From assembly GCF_001889165.1 (NCBI RefSeq), contig NZ_CP016020.1, positions 1 to 64,000 of the forward strand: 64,000 bases of DNA, given 5' to 3'. The position numbers and the translations under genes were made by a program. The notes under the pieces were generated by a model that was not told the DNA's origin, ran no database searches, and was given only the letters and a program-made list of their open reading frames with translations. Shown here piece by piece: positions 39,059-47,940 of this stretch (positions are counted from its first letter, which is position 1; every line of letters begins with the position of its first letter). This DNA comes from Bacillus weihaiensis. GTDB taxonomy: Bacteria; Bacillota; Bacilli; Bacillales; Bacillaceae.

Positions 39059-39683
39059 AGTTGTGTTCGTAGATGATCATGAAATGGTAAGGATAGGCGT
39101 TTCATCCTATTTATCTGCTCAGGCTGATATTGAGGTAATTGGAGAAGCCGATAATGGGAGAAAGGGAGTGGAGCTTTGCTTAGAATTACGTCCTGATGTC
39201 ATCTTAATGGATTTAGTGATGAAGGAAATGGATGGAATTGAAGCAACGAAGCAAATAATTGATGCGTGGCCCGATGCGAAAATCATTATTGTAACAAGCT
39301 TCTTAGATGATGAAAAGGTATATCCAGCACTAGAAGCTGGTGCAACAAGTTATCTGCTTAAAACCTCAAAAGCAAATGAGATCGCAGCTGCGGTACGCTC
39401 TACCTTTCAAGGCCAATCCATACTCGAGCCTGAGGTAACGGGTAAGATGATGATGAAGATGAGACAAAAACATGTAACCGAACTTCATGACAACTTAACT
39501 TCAAGAGAAATGGAAATCCTGCTTCTCATGGCACAGGGGAAATCTAATCAGGAAATTGCAGATGATCTTTTTATTGCTTTAAAAACCGCTAAAACGCATG
39601 TTAGCAATATATTAAGTAAGCTAGAGGTCCAAGATCGAACACAAGCGGTCATTTATGCATTTAAACATGAGCTTGTCAAATAA
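39051..39683 (+). CDS. liaR: LiaR response regulator
   Basis: A 210-residue NarL/FixJ-type regulator. I start it at the TTG at 39051, a few bases after GGGGAGGAGG, so that it begins [16 protein letters not shown] as LiaR does. The receiver domain has D54 in DVILMDLVM, with TSFLDDEKV and SYLLKTSKA. The LuxR-type helix-turn-helix is [20 protein letters not shown] and [16 protein letters not shown]. It overlaps liaS by eight bases. Its probable targets are its own locus and liaIH upstream. Confidence 0.94.
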   Translation: MIRVVFVDDHEMVRIGVSSYLSAQADIEVIGEADNGRKGVELCLELRPDVILMDLVMKEMDGIEATKQIIDAWPDAKIIIVTSFLDDEKVYPALEAGATSYLLKTSKANEIAAAVRSTFQGQSILEPEVTGKMMMKMRQKHVTELHDNLTSREMEILLLMAQGKSNQEIADDLFIALKTAKTHVSNILSKLEVQDRTQAVIYAFKHELVK

Positions 39684-39714
39684 TAGAGCAAAAGGTTAGG
39701 GGAGAGAAAATATT

Positions 39715-40551
39715 ATGCACAGAAATCATGAGCTTTATGAGTATTTAATGAAGAATTCATGGCAGATGACAGAAGATTGGTATAAACAGGTTGATGACCC
39801 AGATCCAAATTCACTTTACTCGACAACAGATGAGCATATTATTAATACACTAAAAGAACAAAATCAGGATTACTTTAAGAGGTTGCATAAGATTTTTATT
39901 GAACAAGAGGAAGTTTTTTTAAAAGAGTTTGAGGAATGGACAATTGAACTTGCAAAAGATCAAAAGCATCTTGATACGGCTGTTCATTATGTTGTAAGAG
40001 AGTTTAATAAAACGCAGGAAGTCTACATATCTTACCTACAAAAATTTTATAAAGAGAACCAGGATAAAGTAAAGTTAGAGCAATTCTTTTTGTGGTTAGA
40101 AATTGTACGTAAGACGTTCCAACTTTCAATATATATTTATATGGAAGAGGCACAGAAGAATACGTCGAAGCAGATAGCGGCACAGAAGGAAATGATTAAT
40201 GAGTTAAGCTCACCAGTTATCATGCTACAAAATAATGTAGGACTCTTACCTTTAATTGGGGACATAGATACGGCTCGAGCAAAGCTTATTCTGGAAAATA
40301 CGTTAACACAATGTGCTAGTTTAGATGTTCAATATTTATGTATAGATCTTTCTGGTGTTGCCATCATTGATACTATGGTAGCACATGAAATCTTCCAATT
40401 AATTAATGCGTTAAAGCTATTAGGGATTACAAGTACACTATCAGGTATTCGACCAGAAATCGCTCAAACAGCCATTCAATTAGGTCTTGATTTTAATAGT
40501 GTTCGCACAACCGCTTCACTTGCCAATTCTTTAGCTGCATTTAACCAATAA
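39715..40551 (+). CDS. RsbR-like STAS-domain stressosome protein
   Basis: A 278-residue cytosolic protein with an N-terminal all-helical non-haem-globin-like sensor region (residues about 1-150) and a C-terminal STAS domain (MINELSSPVIMLQNNVGLLP, then LCIDLSGVAIIDTMVAHEIF and LGITSTLSGIRPEIAQT). In RsbR proteins threonines in these STAS loops are phosphorylated by RsbT; Thr is present after DxxGVAIID here. It lies 32 bases after liaR, so it may be read from the lia transcript, an unusual pairing of the two stress circuits. The closest relatives are probably YqhA/RsbRD-type paralogues. Confidence 0.85.
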   Translation: MHRNHELYEYLMKNSWQMTEDWYKQVDDPDPNSLYSTTDEHIINTLKEQNQDYFKRLHKIFIEQEEVFLKEFEEWTIELAKDQKHLDTAVHYVVREFNKTQEVYISYLQKFYKENQDKVKLEQFFLWLEIVRKTFQLSIYIYMEEAQKNTSKQIAAQKEMINELSSPVIMLQNNVGLLPLIGDIDTARAKLILENTLTQCASLDVQYLCIDLSGVAIIDTMVAHEIFQLINALKLLGITSTLSGIRPEIAQTAIQLGLDFNSVRTTASLANSLAAFNQ

Positions 40552-40559
40552 AAATACAT

Positions 40560-40656
40560 AAAAAAGCAGCTGGGACATAAGTGCTGTTAGTTAATGAGAA
40601 ACCCGAACTATCAGGTGATTTTTAAATGAAAATCTCCCATATCGTTCGGGTTTTAT
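40560..40656 (+). terminator. Large hairpin after the RsbR-like gene
   Basis: AAACCCGAAC (40599-40608) pairs with GTTCGGGTTT (40644-40653), with an inner GGTGATTTT/AAAATCTCC stem and a following T-run. It is preceded by AGCAGCTGGGACATAAGTGC, a sequence type seen as a dispersed Bacillus repeat end. Confidence 0.75.
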
Positions 40657-40704
40657 TCTTTGTCACTACATGTATTGTTTATGAATACGATTGTTAATCG
40701 CTAG

Positions 40705-40835
40705 TGTAATGGAGCGAAAAGGATGAGACCCCTCGGGCGTAGCGAGGAGGCTAAAGCTTCCTCCCTAGGAAAAAGCAGTTCATTTTTCCCTGCGGAAAGC
40801 AAGTGGATGTAGCGGAATGGAACGTACTTGTTCTT
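40705..40835. repeat. Dispersed Bacillaceae intergenic palindrome
   Basis: The stretch contains GAGACCCCTCGGGCGTAGCG, GAGGAGGCTAAAGCTTCCTC and GCGGAAAGCAAGTGGATGTA, followed by GCGGAATGGAAC. GGAGCG...GCGGAAAGC-type elements occur many times between genes in Bacillus genomes. Internal dyads are present, and no protein is encoded. Confidence 0.6.
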
Positions 40836-40904
40836 CCACCACAACATATTAATAAGGAACAATGTGTCAAACGAAAATCGTTCGTCTTTTAAAAAAATGA
40901 TTGA

Positions 40905-41237
40905 GTATTGATCCAAGCTCTTTCAGTAAAAACATATCTCTATTTTTCCTCCAGTTCTCAATAACCCAAGCCTTCGTAACCTGTTCTCCACAAAAGTCAG
41001 GTTTGTGATAAACGATAACGACGGTTCCTTTATATACTTGAATGGCACGCTTTCATTCAGCTTTCCCTGTTGTATATAAGTGATTTGTAGGCTCATCAAC
41101 TAATAGCCAGTTACTTTCCATTTCTTTGCCCCAACTAAATCAACACGTTAACCTGCCAAAAGGTGTCATGATACGTCTTTGAATAAGATTCAATCACCGA
41201 AGCTGTGGCTTAGATTAACTATTGATAATAGATCCAC
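40905..41237 (-). pseudogene. Remnant of an ABC-F family ATPase gene
   Basis: Translating the minus strand from the GTG at 41237, just after GGAGG, gives VDLLSIVNLSHSFGD, stop, ILFKDVS, stop, HLLAG, stop, RVDLVGA, which is the N-terminus of an ABC-F protein. After a deletion of the Walker A and most of the body it continues in another frame as SNWLLVDEPTNHLY (Walker B), then RAIQVYKGTVVIVYHKPDF and EQVTKAWVIENW, the end of an ABC domain. About 330 bases remain of a gene that should exceed 1.5 kb. There are multiple stops and frameshifts. This is old decay, unlike the conserved secretion genes at the window start. Confidence 0.75.
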
Positions 41238-41352
41238 TTTCTTATAACCTCCTACTATATAATGCTACTGGAAGGTAGATAAAGTCATTAGTTTACAGGA
41301 TTTCTTCTGATCAGCGTATGACAATGAAAGCAGAAGCTTTAATAAGCAATAC

Positions 41353-41700
41353 TCAAGAAAGTTTCCAAGCTGGAATTAAGGAATGGTAATGAAAAAAATA
41401 ACTCATTGGTATATGTATGACTGTGTATATGGTAAGAGTTAGCATATAGTTTAAGAACCATTGAGGAACGGAAACATTTAGAAACAAATATAGTAAAATC
41501 ATTCCTATTGGAAAGGGAATGAAGATGATTAACCACATGGGACTTCCTAGCTTTTCTGTTAAAGCTCCCAATGAAACAACAGAAAAACCAATAACAAAGG
41601 CCTGCCAAAGAAGTAATTCATTCTCAAGGATGAAGGAGGCAATATAGTAAGAAAAGGCAGTTAACGATATTGCTAAAGCAAAATCAAACAGATATTTCAA
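41353..41700 (-). CDS. Four-helix membrane protein of unknown function
   Basis: A 115-residue integral membrane protein with four hydrophobic helices, starting MKYLFDFALAISLTAFSYYI at the TTG read from 41700, which has AGAGGAG eight bases upstream. There are no catalytic motifs. The helix pattern resembles small uncharacterised Bacillus membrane proteins. It is divergent from topB and convergent with the ABC-F remnant region. Confidence 0.6.
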   Translation of the reverse strand: MKYLFDFALAISLTAFSYYIASFILENELLLWQAFVIGFSVVSLGALTEKLGSPMWLIIFIPFPIGMILLYLFLNVSVPQWFLNYMLTLTIYTVIHIPMSYFFHYHSLIPAWKLS

Positions 41701-41868
41701 TCTAACCACTCCTCTAATCATCTCATTCTCTATTAAATAATACCATAAAAAGTAAATGACTTACCGCCAATGTCCTATGGAAAACAACTTCCAATAAAAC
41801 AAATTAGATTTACACTCTTATTACACTTATAATAGAAGCAGGAATTTGAGTTTCGAAAGGATGTTTAG

Positions 41869-44046
41869 ATGAGTAAAACGGTTGTTCTAGCGGAAAAACC
41901 CTCTGTTGGGAGAGACTTAGCTAGAGTATTGAATTGTCATAAAAAAGGAAATGGATATTTAGAAGGGGAAAAATACATCGTGACATGGGCTCTTGGGCAT
42001 CTTGTCACATTAGCAGATCCTGAAGGGTACGGAGAACAGTACAAATCCTGGCGCTTAGAAGATCTGCCGATGCTTCCTGAGCTTCTTAAGCTAGTTGTCA
42101 TTAAAAAAACAGGTAAGCAATTTCAGTCAGTGAAATCACAGCTACTACGAAAAGATGTTAGTGATATTATTATCGCAACGGATGCTGGGCGTGAGGGCGA
42201 GCTAGTTGCGCGCTGGATTCTTGAAAAAGCGCATGTCAAAAAGCCGATACAACGTCTATGGATTTCATCTGTTACAGATAAAGCCATTAAAGAAGGATTT
42301 CGTAAATTAAAGAGTGGAAAAGAATACGAGAATTTATATGCATCAGCAGTTGCTCGTGCAGAGGCCGACTGGATTGTCGGACTTAATGCTACACGCGCAC
42401 TGACAACTAAATTTAATGCTCAACTATCCTCTGGTCGTGTTCAAACGCCTACGTTAACAATGATTGCTAAACGTGAAGAAGAAATACGAAGCTTTAAACC
42501 GAAGAAGTATTTCGGAATGAAGGCTGTTGTTGAAAAAGGGATAACATTCACGTGGCACAATGATCAAAAGAATGACACAAAAACATTTGATGAGCAGGAA
42601 CTTGAGCAAAAGCTAGCAAAAGGTAAAGGGAAGCCTGCTACTATAATAGATAGGAAGGTTACACCGAAAAAAACCTATTCACCTGCACTTTATGATTTAA
42701 CAGAATTGCAGCGTGATGCGAATAAGCGCTTCGGATTTTCAGCAAAAGAAACGCTATCCACTATGCAGAAGTTATATGAACAGCATAAAGTGCTCACATA
42801 TCCAAGAACAGATTCTAGATATATAACAAGCGATATCGTCCCAACATTAAAGGATCGTCTTGAAGCATGTAGAATGAAAGAGTATGCGCCAGCCATTGCC
42901 AAAATAATGAAGCAGCCAATTAAGCCAACAAAAGCATTCGTCGATGATCAAAAGGTCTCTGATCACCATGCTATTATTCCAACTGAAGAGTCTGTACCAT
43001 TAAGTGCACTTTCAGATAAAGAACGAAAAATTTACGATATGGTCGTGAAGCGGTTCATTGCTGTGTTAATGCCTGCCTATCAATATGAGCAAACAATTGT
43101 TATAGCCACTATTGGAGATGAACAGTTTTCGGCTAAAGGAAAACGAGTGACTTCTTTAGGGTGGAAAGAGGTATTTCAGGATGCTCCTGATGAAGATGGA
43201 GAGGATAATCAATCCCTTCCAGTTCTAGCAAAGGGAGACACCTTTACCGTCACGTCTCTACAGAAAACAGTGGGTGAAACAAAGCCACCATCACGCTTTA
43301 ACGAAGCTACATTGTTATCCGCAATGGAAAACCCTTCGAAATTTATGGCGGGAGAAAGTAAGGATCTTATTAAAACAATAGGTGAAACGGGTGGTCTTGG
43401 CACAGTTGCGACACGTGCAGATATTATTGAAAAATTATATAGTAGCTTCTTAATTGAGAAAAAAGGTAAAGAGATTTTCATTACATCTAAAGGAAAGCAG
43501 CTTTTGACGCTTGTACCTGAGGAGTTAAAATCACCAGTGTTAACAGCTGAGTGGGAACAAAAGCTAACGAAAATAGCAAAGGGCTCACTTCCAAAGCAGG
43601 TCTTCTTGAATGAAATGAAGCAATATGCGAAAGAAGTTGTTACAGAGATTAAAAACAGCAAGCAAACCTTCAAGCACGATAACGTGACAGGGAAGAAATG
43701 TCCGGAGTGCAGTAAGCTTATGCTTGAGGTGAACGGGAAAAAAGGAAAAATGCTCGTTTGTCAGGACAGAGAATGTGGCTATAAAAAAGGTGTTTCTAGG
43801 GTAACGAACGCACGTTGTCCACAATGTAAAAAGAAGCTTGAGCTTAGAGGTGAGGGCGAAGGGCAAATGTTCGCATGTAAGTGTGGACATCGTGAAAAGA
43901 TGTCAACGTTCCAGGAGCGCCGTAAAAAGAATCAAAACAGCAAGGTGTCTAAACGTGAAGTCGCACAATATATGAAGAAACAAGACGATGATTTCGCAAA
44001 CAATGCTCTTGCAGATGCGTTAGCGAAGTTGAAGCTTGATCAATAG
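41869..44046 (+). CDS. topB: DNA topoisomerase III
   Basis: A 725-residue type IA topoisomerase that relaxes negative supercoils and decatenates DNA. The Toprim domain has VLAEKPSVGRDLARVL and IIIATDAGREGELVARW. The active-site tyrosine is in LTYPRTDSRYI near residue 310. The C-terminus adds zinc-ribbon-like motifs, KKCPECSKL...CQDRECGY and ARCPQCKKK...CKCGHRE, not present in all TopB proteins. The start ATG at 41869 follows AAAGGATG. The length is normal for Bacillus TopB. Confidence 0.95.
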   Translation: MSKTVVLAEKPSVGRDLARVLNCHKKGNGYLEGEKYIVTWALGHLVTLADPEGYGEQYKSWRLEDLPMLPELLKLVVIKKTGKQFQSVKSQLLRKDVSDIIIATDAGREGELVARWILEKAHVKKPIQRLWISSVTDKAIKEGFRKLKSGKEYENLYASAVARAEADWIVGLNATRALTTKFNAQLSSGRVQTPTLTMIAKREEEIRSFKPKKYFGMKAVVEKGITFTWHNDQKNDTKTFDEQELEQKLAKGKGKPATIIDRKVTPKKTYSPALYDLTELQRDANKRFGFSAKETLSTMQKLYEQHKVLTYPRTDSRYITSDIVPTLKDRLEACRMKEYAPAIAKIMKQPIKPTKAFVDDQKVSDHHAIIPTEESVPLSALSDKERKIYDMVVKRFIAVLMPAYQYEQTIVIATIGDEQFSAKGKRVTSLGWKEVFQDAPDEDGEDNQSLPVLAKGDTFTVTSLQKTVGETKPPSRFNEATLLSAMENPSKFMAGESKDLIKTIGETGGLGTVATRADIIEKLYSSFLIEKKGKEIFITSKGKQLLTLVPEELKSPVLTAEWEQKLTKIAKGSLPKQVFLNEMKQYAKEVVTEIKNSKQTFKHDNVTGKKCPECSKLMLEVNGKKGKMLVCQDRECGYKKGVSRVTNARCPQCKKKLELRGEGEGQMFACKCGHREKMSTFQERRKKNQNSKVSKREVAQYMKKQDDDFANNALADALAKLKLDQ

Positions 44047-44145
44047 GTCTGTTACCAAGATAAGCTAACAGGTATCTTGGGAAATGAAGATCAGGGTGCA
44101 AAATGGTATTCACCAAGTAAAGATATGAAGATAGGAAGAGAAAGC

Positions 44146-44607
44146 GTGCCAATCATTAAGACAGATATGTTTATCTATGCTCCAAGAGAGATTTGTTTTG
44201 ACGTTGCTCGAGATATTGACATCCATACCGAATCAACAAGTCAAACGAGTGAACGGGCAGTAGCCGGTATTACAAGTGGGCTTATTGAATTGAACGAGAC
44301 CGTGACGTGGGAAGCGATTCATTTTGGAATAAAGCAAAATCTTACCGTACGAATTACGGAGCTAGAGTTTCCTGTTCGATTTGTAGATGAAATGGAAAAA
44401 GGTGCATTCAAACGGTTTTATCATGTTCATGAATTTATTGAAAAAGAGCAAGGAACCTTAATGATTGATATATTTGATTACACCTCTCCATTCGGAGGAA
44501 TCGGAAAGCTAGCAGATCGTCTCTTTTTAGAGCGATATATGAAAGAGTTCCTAATAAAAAGAAATCGGTATATTAAGAAGGTAGCAGAAGAACGAGTAAG
44601 AAGATAA
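44146..44607 (+). CDS. SRPBCC-family ligand-binding protein
   Basis: A 153-residue protein of the START/SRPBCC fold, with MPIIKTDMFIYAPREICFDV at the N-terminus, a central VTWEAIHFGIKQNLTVRITE strand pair, and a C-terminal helix FLERYMKEFLIKRNRYIKK. I use the GTG at 44146 because GGAAGAG precedes it by five bases and the protein then begins like its relatives; an in-frame TTG at 44077 has no site. The function is unknown; the fold binds hydrophobic ligands. It follows topB by 99 bases and ends at a terminator. Confidence 0.8.
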   Translation: MPIIKTDMFIYAPREICFDVARDIDIHTESTSQTSERAVAGITSGLIELNETVTWEAIHFGIKQNLTVRITELEFPVRFVDEMEKGAFKRFYHVHEFIEKEQGTLMIDIFDYTSPFGGIGKLADRLFLERYMKEFLIKRNRYIKKVAEERVRR

Positions 44608-44618
44608 ATATTAGTAGG

Positions 44619-44640
44619 GCCGCCTAGTGCGGCTTTTTTC
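44619..44640 (+). terminator. Terminator after the SRPBCC gene
   Basis: GCCGC (44619-44623) and GCGGC (44629-44633) around CTAGT, followed by six T. Confidence 0.85.
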
Positions 44641-44824
44641 TATTGAATTTAGCATGACCTCCCACCTTATGCACACCCACCCATGTAAGCAAAATCATTT
44701 CCATAAAAGTGAACAAATTATGATCAAAAAGTTACATATTCGTGAAGAACCGTTGAACGTTACATGACAGTTCCTGTAATTGATTATCTTTGACTCGATC
44801 CTCTGATATGATGTGATTAAGCGG

Positions 44825-44844
44825 CTGTGTGATGTTTTACACAG
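44825..44844. promoter_or_regulatory. Dyad CTGTGT/ACACAG upstream of qoxA
   Basis: CTGTGT (44825-44830) is mirrored by ACACAG (44839-44844) across eight bases. It lies about 140 bases before the qoxA start in a 340-base gap with no gene. The half-sites are vaguely Rex-like (TGTG...CACA) but do not match the consensus closely; no regulator is assigned. Confidence 0.3.
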
Positions 44845-44980
44845 ACTGTTTTTGAGGTATATAAGTATGTGAGGTATAGAAAGTTCACTTTTTCACAATC
44901 AATTTTTAAAGGTGTATCTCTTTTTAAGTTGCAGCTAGTATAAATGAAGATTTTATGTGTTTTTAGAAAGGAGTACTAGT

Positions 44981-45940
44981 ATGAAATTAAAGTTGGCATT
45001 GTTCACAGTTCTTTTGACGATTTCGTCTCTTTTAGCTGGTTGTGAGCCTTTATTAGTGTTAGATCCAAAAGGTCCACAGGCGGAACGATTAGCTAGTGAT
45101 ATCATGCTGTCCATTCTCGTGATGTCAGGAATCGTTATTGTTGTTTTTGCACTATTAGTTTATATGTTAGTAAAATATCGAGCTTCTAATTCAAGTGATG
45201 ATTATGAGCCACCTCACATTGAAGGTAATATCTGGGTAGAGGCAGTTATGATTGGTATTCCGATTATTATTGTTGCATTTTTATCAGTTGTATCTGTTCA
45301 AAGTAACTATATTGTTGAGTCAGCTCCAGAAGGATATGAAGATAAAGAGCCATTAATTGTTTATGCCTCATCTTCTAACTGGAAATGGCATTTTAGTTAT
45401 CCTGAAGAAGGCGTCGAAACAGTAAACTATTTATATGTTCCTACAGATCGTGCTTTAGAAATTAAACTATATTCACATGGTCCAATTACAAGCTTCTGGG
45501 TTCCACAGCTTGGAGGACAAAAATATGCGATGAATGATCACGTAACAACTCTTCATTTAGCAGCTGATGTTCCAGGTGAATACATGGGACGAAATGCAAA
45601 CTTTAGTGGAGAAGGTTTTGCCGAAAACATCTTTGAAGTAACGGCAATGTCTCAAACAGAATTTGACGAGTGGGTTGATGAAGTAAAAGAAACGGCTGAT
45701 CCACTTACAGAGGGAACATTTGAAGAATTATTAGAGCCTGGCCATCTTGGTAGAATGACGTTCACAGGAACCCATTTAGATTTCACTTCTCCTCCTGAAC
45801 ATCACCATGGTGATGCTGAGCATGATGAGATGGATATGGAAAACCATGAAGATCATGAGAACCATGAAGATCATGAGAACCATGAAGATCATGAGAACCA
45901 CGAAGAAGAGGCTTCTGAAGAAGATCACAGTCATCATTAA
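44981..45940 (+). CDS. qoxA: Quinol oxidase aa3 subunit II, with His-rich tail
   Basis: A 319-residue lipoprotein subunit of the proton-pumping menaquinol oxidase. The signal peptide ends at a lipobox, SSLLAGC (Cys near residue 22), and two membrane helices follow (about 40-65 and 85-108). The cupredoxin domain has SSNWKWHFSYPEEGVETVNY and WVPQLGGQKYAMNDH; the CuA cysteines of cytochrome c oxidases are absent, which marks a quinol oxidase. The start is the ATG at 44981 after AAAGGAG. The last 40 residues are an unusual His/Glu/Asp tail with repeated NHEDHE. First gene of qoxABCD. Confidence 0.94.
   Translation: MKLKLALFTVLLTISSLLAGCEPLLVLDPKGPQAERLASDIMLSILVMSGIVIVVFALLVYMLVKYRASNSSDDYEPPHIEGNIWVEAVMIGIPIIIVAFLSVVSVQSNYIVESAPEGYEDKEPLIVYASSSNWKWHFSYPEEGVETVNYLYVPTDRALEIKLYSHGPITSFWVPQLGGQKYAMNDHVTTLHLAADVPGEYMGRNANFSGEGFAENIFEVTAMSQTEFDEWVDEVKETADPLTEGTFEELLEPGHLGRMTFTGTHLDFTSPPEHHHGDAEHDEMDMENHEDHENHEDHENHEDHENHEEEASEEDHSHH
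45835..45906 (+). repeat. 18-bp tandem repeat encoding the QoxA tail
   Basis: AACCATGAAGATCATGAG is repeated three times from 45841, then a partial copy, giving NHEDHE units. Adjacent Asp/His-rich codons extend the tract. The region sits outside the membrane at the C-terminus and could bind metal ions; copy number is likely to vary between strains. Confidence 0.85.
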
Positions 45941-45993
45941 TGGTTTGAATGAAAAGATATACACATTATCGTTCCGAAAGGAGTTAAAATAGG

Positions 45994-47937
45994 ATGGAAT
46001 TTTTCGAGCGTTTTGCCATACCTCATCCAAGTCTTCCGATCTATATTGCAATGGTTTCAATCGTTTTAACAATGGTTGGTCTTGTAGTGGGATTAACGTA
46101 CTTTAAAAAATGGGGTTACTTATGGCGTGAATGGTTAACAACGGTTGACCATAAGAAAATCGGGATTATGTACCTGCTATCTGCACTACTTATGCTGTTC
46201 CGTGGTGGTGTTGATGCCATCATGCTACGTGCGCAGCTGGCAGTTCCAGATAATACGTTATTAACATCACAACATTACAATGAAATCTTTACAACACACG
46301 GAATTGTTATGATCTTGTTCATGGCGATGCCATTTATTATGTTCTTTATGAACTTCGTTGTTCCATTACAAATTGGAGCACGTGACGTTGCATTCCCTCG
46401 TTTGAATGCACTGAGCTTCTGGTTGTTCTTTATGGGTGCGATGCTATTTAACATCTCATTCGTAGTCGGTGGTTCACCTGACGCAGGTTGGACTTCTTAT
46501 TTTCCACTTGCAGGTAATGAATTTAGTAAATCTGTTGGTACGAACTATTACATGATTGCCATACAGATTGCTGGTATCGGTACGTTAATGACTGGTATTA
46601 ACTTCATTACAACGATTTTAAAAATGAGAGCACCTGGTATGACATTAATGAAAATGCCAATGTTCACTTGGTCAGCACTTATTGCAAGTGCGATCATCGT
46701 TTTCGCTTTCCCTGTATTAACTGTAGCTTTAGCGATGGGAACAATGGACCGATTATTTGGTACTCATTTCTTCACACTTGATAATGGTGGAATGGATATG
46801 CTTTGGGCCAACATCTTCTGGGTTTGGGGACATCCTGAGGTATATATCTTAATTCTTCCTGCTTTCGGTATTTTTAGTGAAATTATTTCAACATTTGCAA
46901 AGCGTAACCTATATGGATATAAATCTATGGTTGGCTCAATGGTGCTTATTTCACTTCTATCATTCGTTGTATGGGTTCACCATTTCTTCACAATGGGTCA
47001 AGGTGCATTCACAAACAGTATCTTCTCTGTAACAACGATGGCGATTGCTGTACCAACTGGTGTGAAAATTTTCAACTGGTTGTTAACACTTCGTAAAGGG
47101 AAGATCAGTATCACAACACCAATGCTTTACTCTTTACTGTTTATTCCGTTGTTTACACTTGGTGGGGTAACAGGAGTTATGCTTGCCATGTCAGCAGCTG
47201 ATTATCAGTACCATAATACGATGTTCCTAGTAGCTCACTTCCACAACGTTATTATTCCTGGTGTTGTGTATGCGATGCTAGCTGGTTTCACTTATTACTG
47301 GCCAAAGATTTTTGGATTCCTGTTAAACGAACGTATTGGAAAGTGGACAGCGTGGTTATTATCCATTGGATTCGTACTTGCATTCATTCCAATGTATATC
47401 ACTGGTTTAGACGGTCAAGCTCGTCGTATGTACACATACTCTGAATCTACTGGATTTGGACCGTTAAACATGATTTCATTTGGTGGAGCAGCAATCATGG
47501 GTATCGCGTTTGTGTTAATCGTTTATAACATTTACTACAGCTTCCGTTATGCTTCAAGAGATATTAGTAGCGATCCATGGGATGCTCGTACACTTGAATG
47601 GGCTACTCATACACCAGTACCTGAGTATAACTTCGCAATTGTACCAGAAGTTAAGTCTGAAGAAGCGTTTTGGGATGCGAAGAAAAAAGGTCATGTTCTA
47701 TTCAAAGGGGAATATGAAAAAATTCATATGCCGAATAGCAGTGGCTTACCGTTTATCCTTAGCTGTATCTTCTTTGCATGGGGCTTCTCATTAGTATTCA
47801 GCCTTTGGATTCCGGCTATTATTACAACTATTGGTATCTTTGTTTGTATGGGAGTACGTTCATTTGAAAAAGATCACGGATATTATATCCCTGTTAAAGA
47901 AATCGAAGAAACAGAATCAGAATTGCGAGGTGCTTAA
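45994..47937 (+). CDS. qoxB: Quinol oxidase aa3 subunit I
   Basis: The 647-residue catalytic subunit with about 14 membrane helices, carrying haem a and the haem a3-CuB centre. CuB ligands are visible in WVWGHPEVYILILP and WVHHFFTMG, and the haem histidines in FLVAHFHNVIIPG. The low-spin haem region is ILFMAMPFIMFFMNF near an upstream FTTHG. It lies 53 bases after qoxA with a GAAAGGAG site. Size and motifs match QoxB. Confidence 0.96.
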   Translation: MEFFERFAIPHPSLPIYIAMVSIVLTMVGLVVGLTYFKKWGYLWREWLTTVDHKKIGIMYLLSALLMLFRGGVDAIMLRAQLAVPDNTLLTSQHYNEIFTTHGIVMILFMAMPFIMFFMNFVVPLQIGARDVAFPRLNALSFWLFFMGAMLFNISFVVGGSPDAGWTSYFPLAGNEFSKSVGTNYYMIAIQIAGIGTLMTGINFITTILKMRAPGMTLMKMPMFTWSALIASAIIVFAFPVLTVALAMGTMDRLFGTHFFTLDNGGMDMLWANIFWVWGHPEVYILILPAFGIFSEIISTFAKRNLYGYKSMVGSMVLISLLSFVVWVHHFFTMGQGAFTNSIFSVTTMAIAVPTGVKIFNWLLTLRKGKISITTPMLYSLLFIPLFTLGGVTGVMLAMSAADYQYHNTMFLVAHFHNVIIPGVVYAMLAGFTYYWPKIFGFLLNERIGKWTAWLLSIGFVLAFIPMYITGLDGQARRMYTYSESTGFGPLNMISFGGAAIMGIAFVLIVYNIYYSFRYASRDISSDPWDARTLEWATHTPVPEYNFAIVPEVKSEEAFWDAKKKGHVLFKGEYEKIHMPNSSGLPFILSCIFFAWGFSLVFSLWIPAIITTIGIFVCMGVRSFEKDHGYYIPVKEIEETESELRGA

Positions 47938-47940
47938 TAG

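Noticed and set aside
45776-46072. Minus-strand open frame over the QoxA tail
   Set aside because: It is the mirror of the 18-bp repeat and of the qoxB start, with a repetitive Met/Phe/Val product; a shadow.
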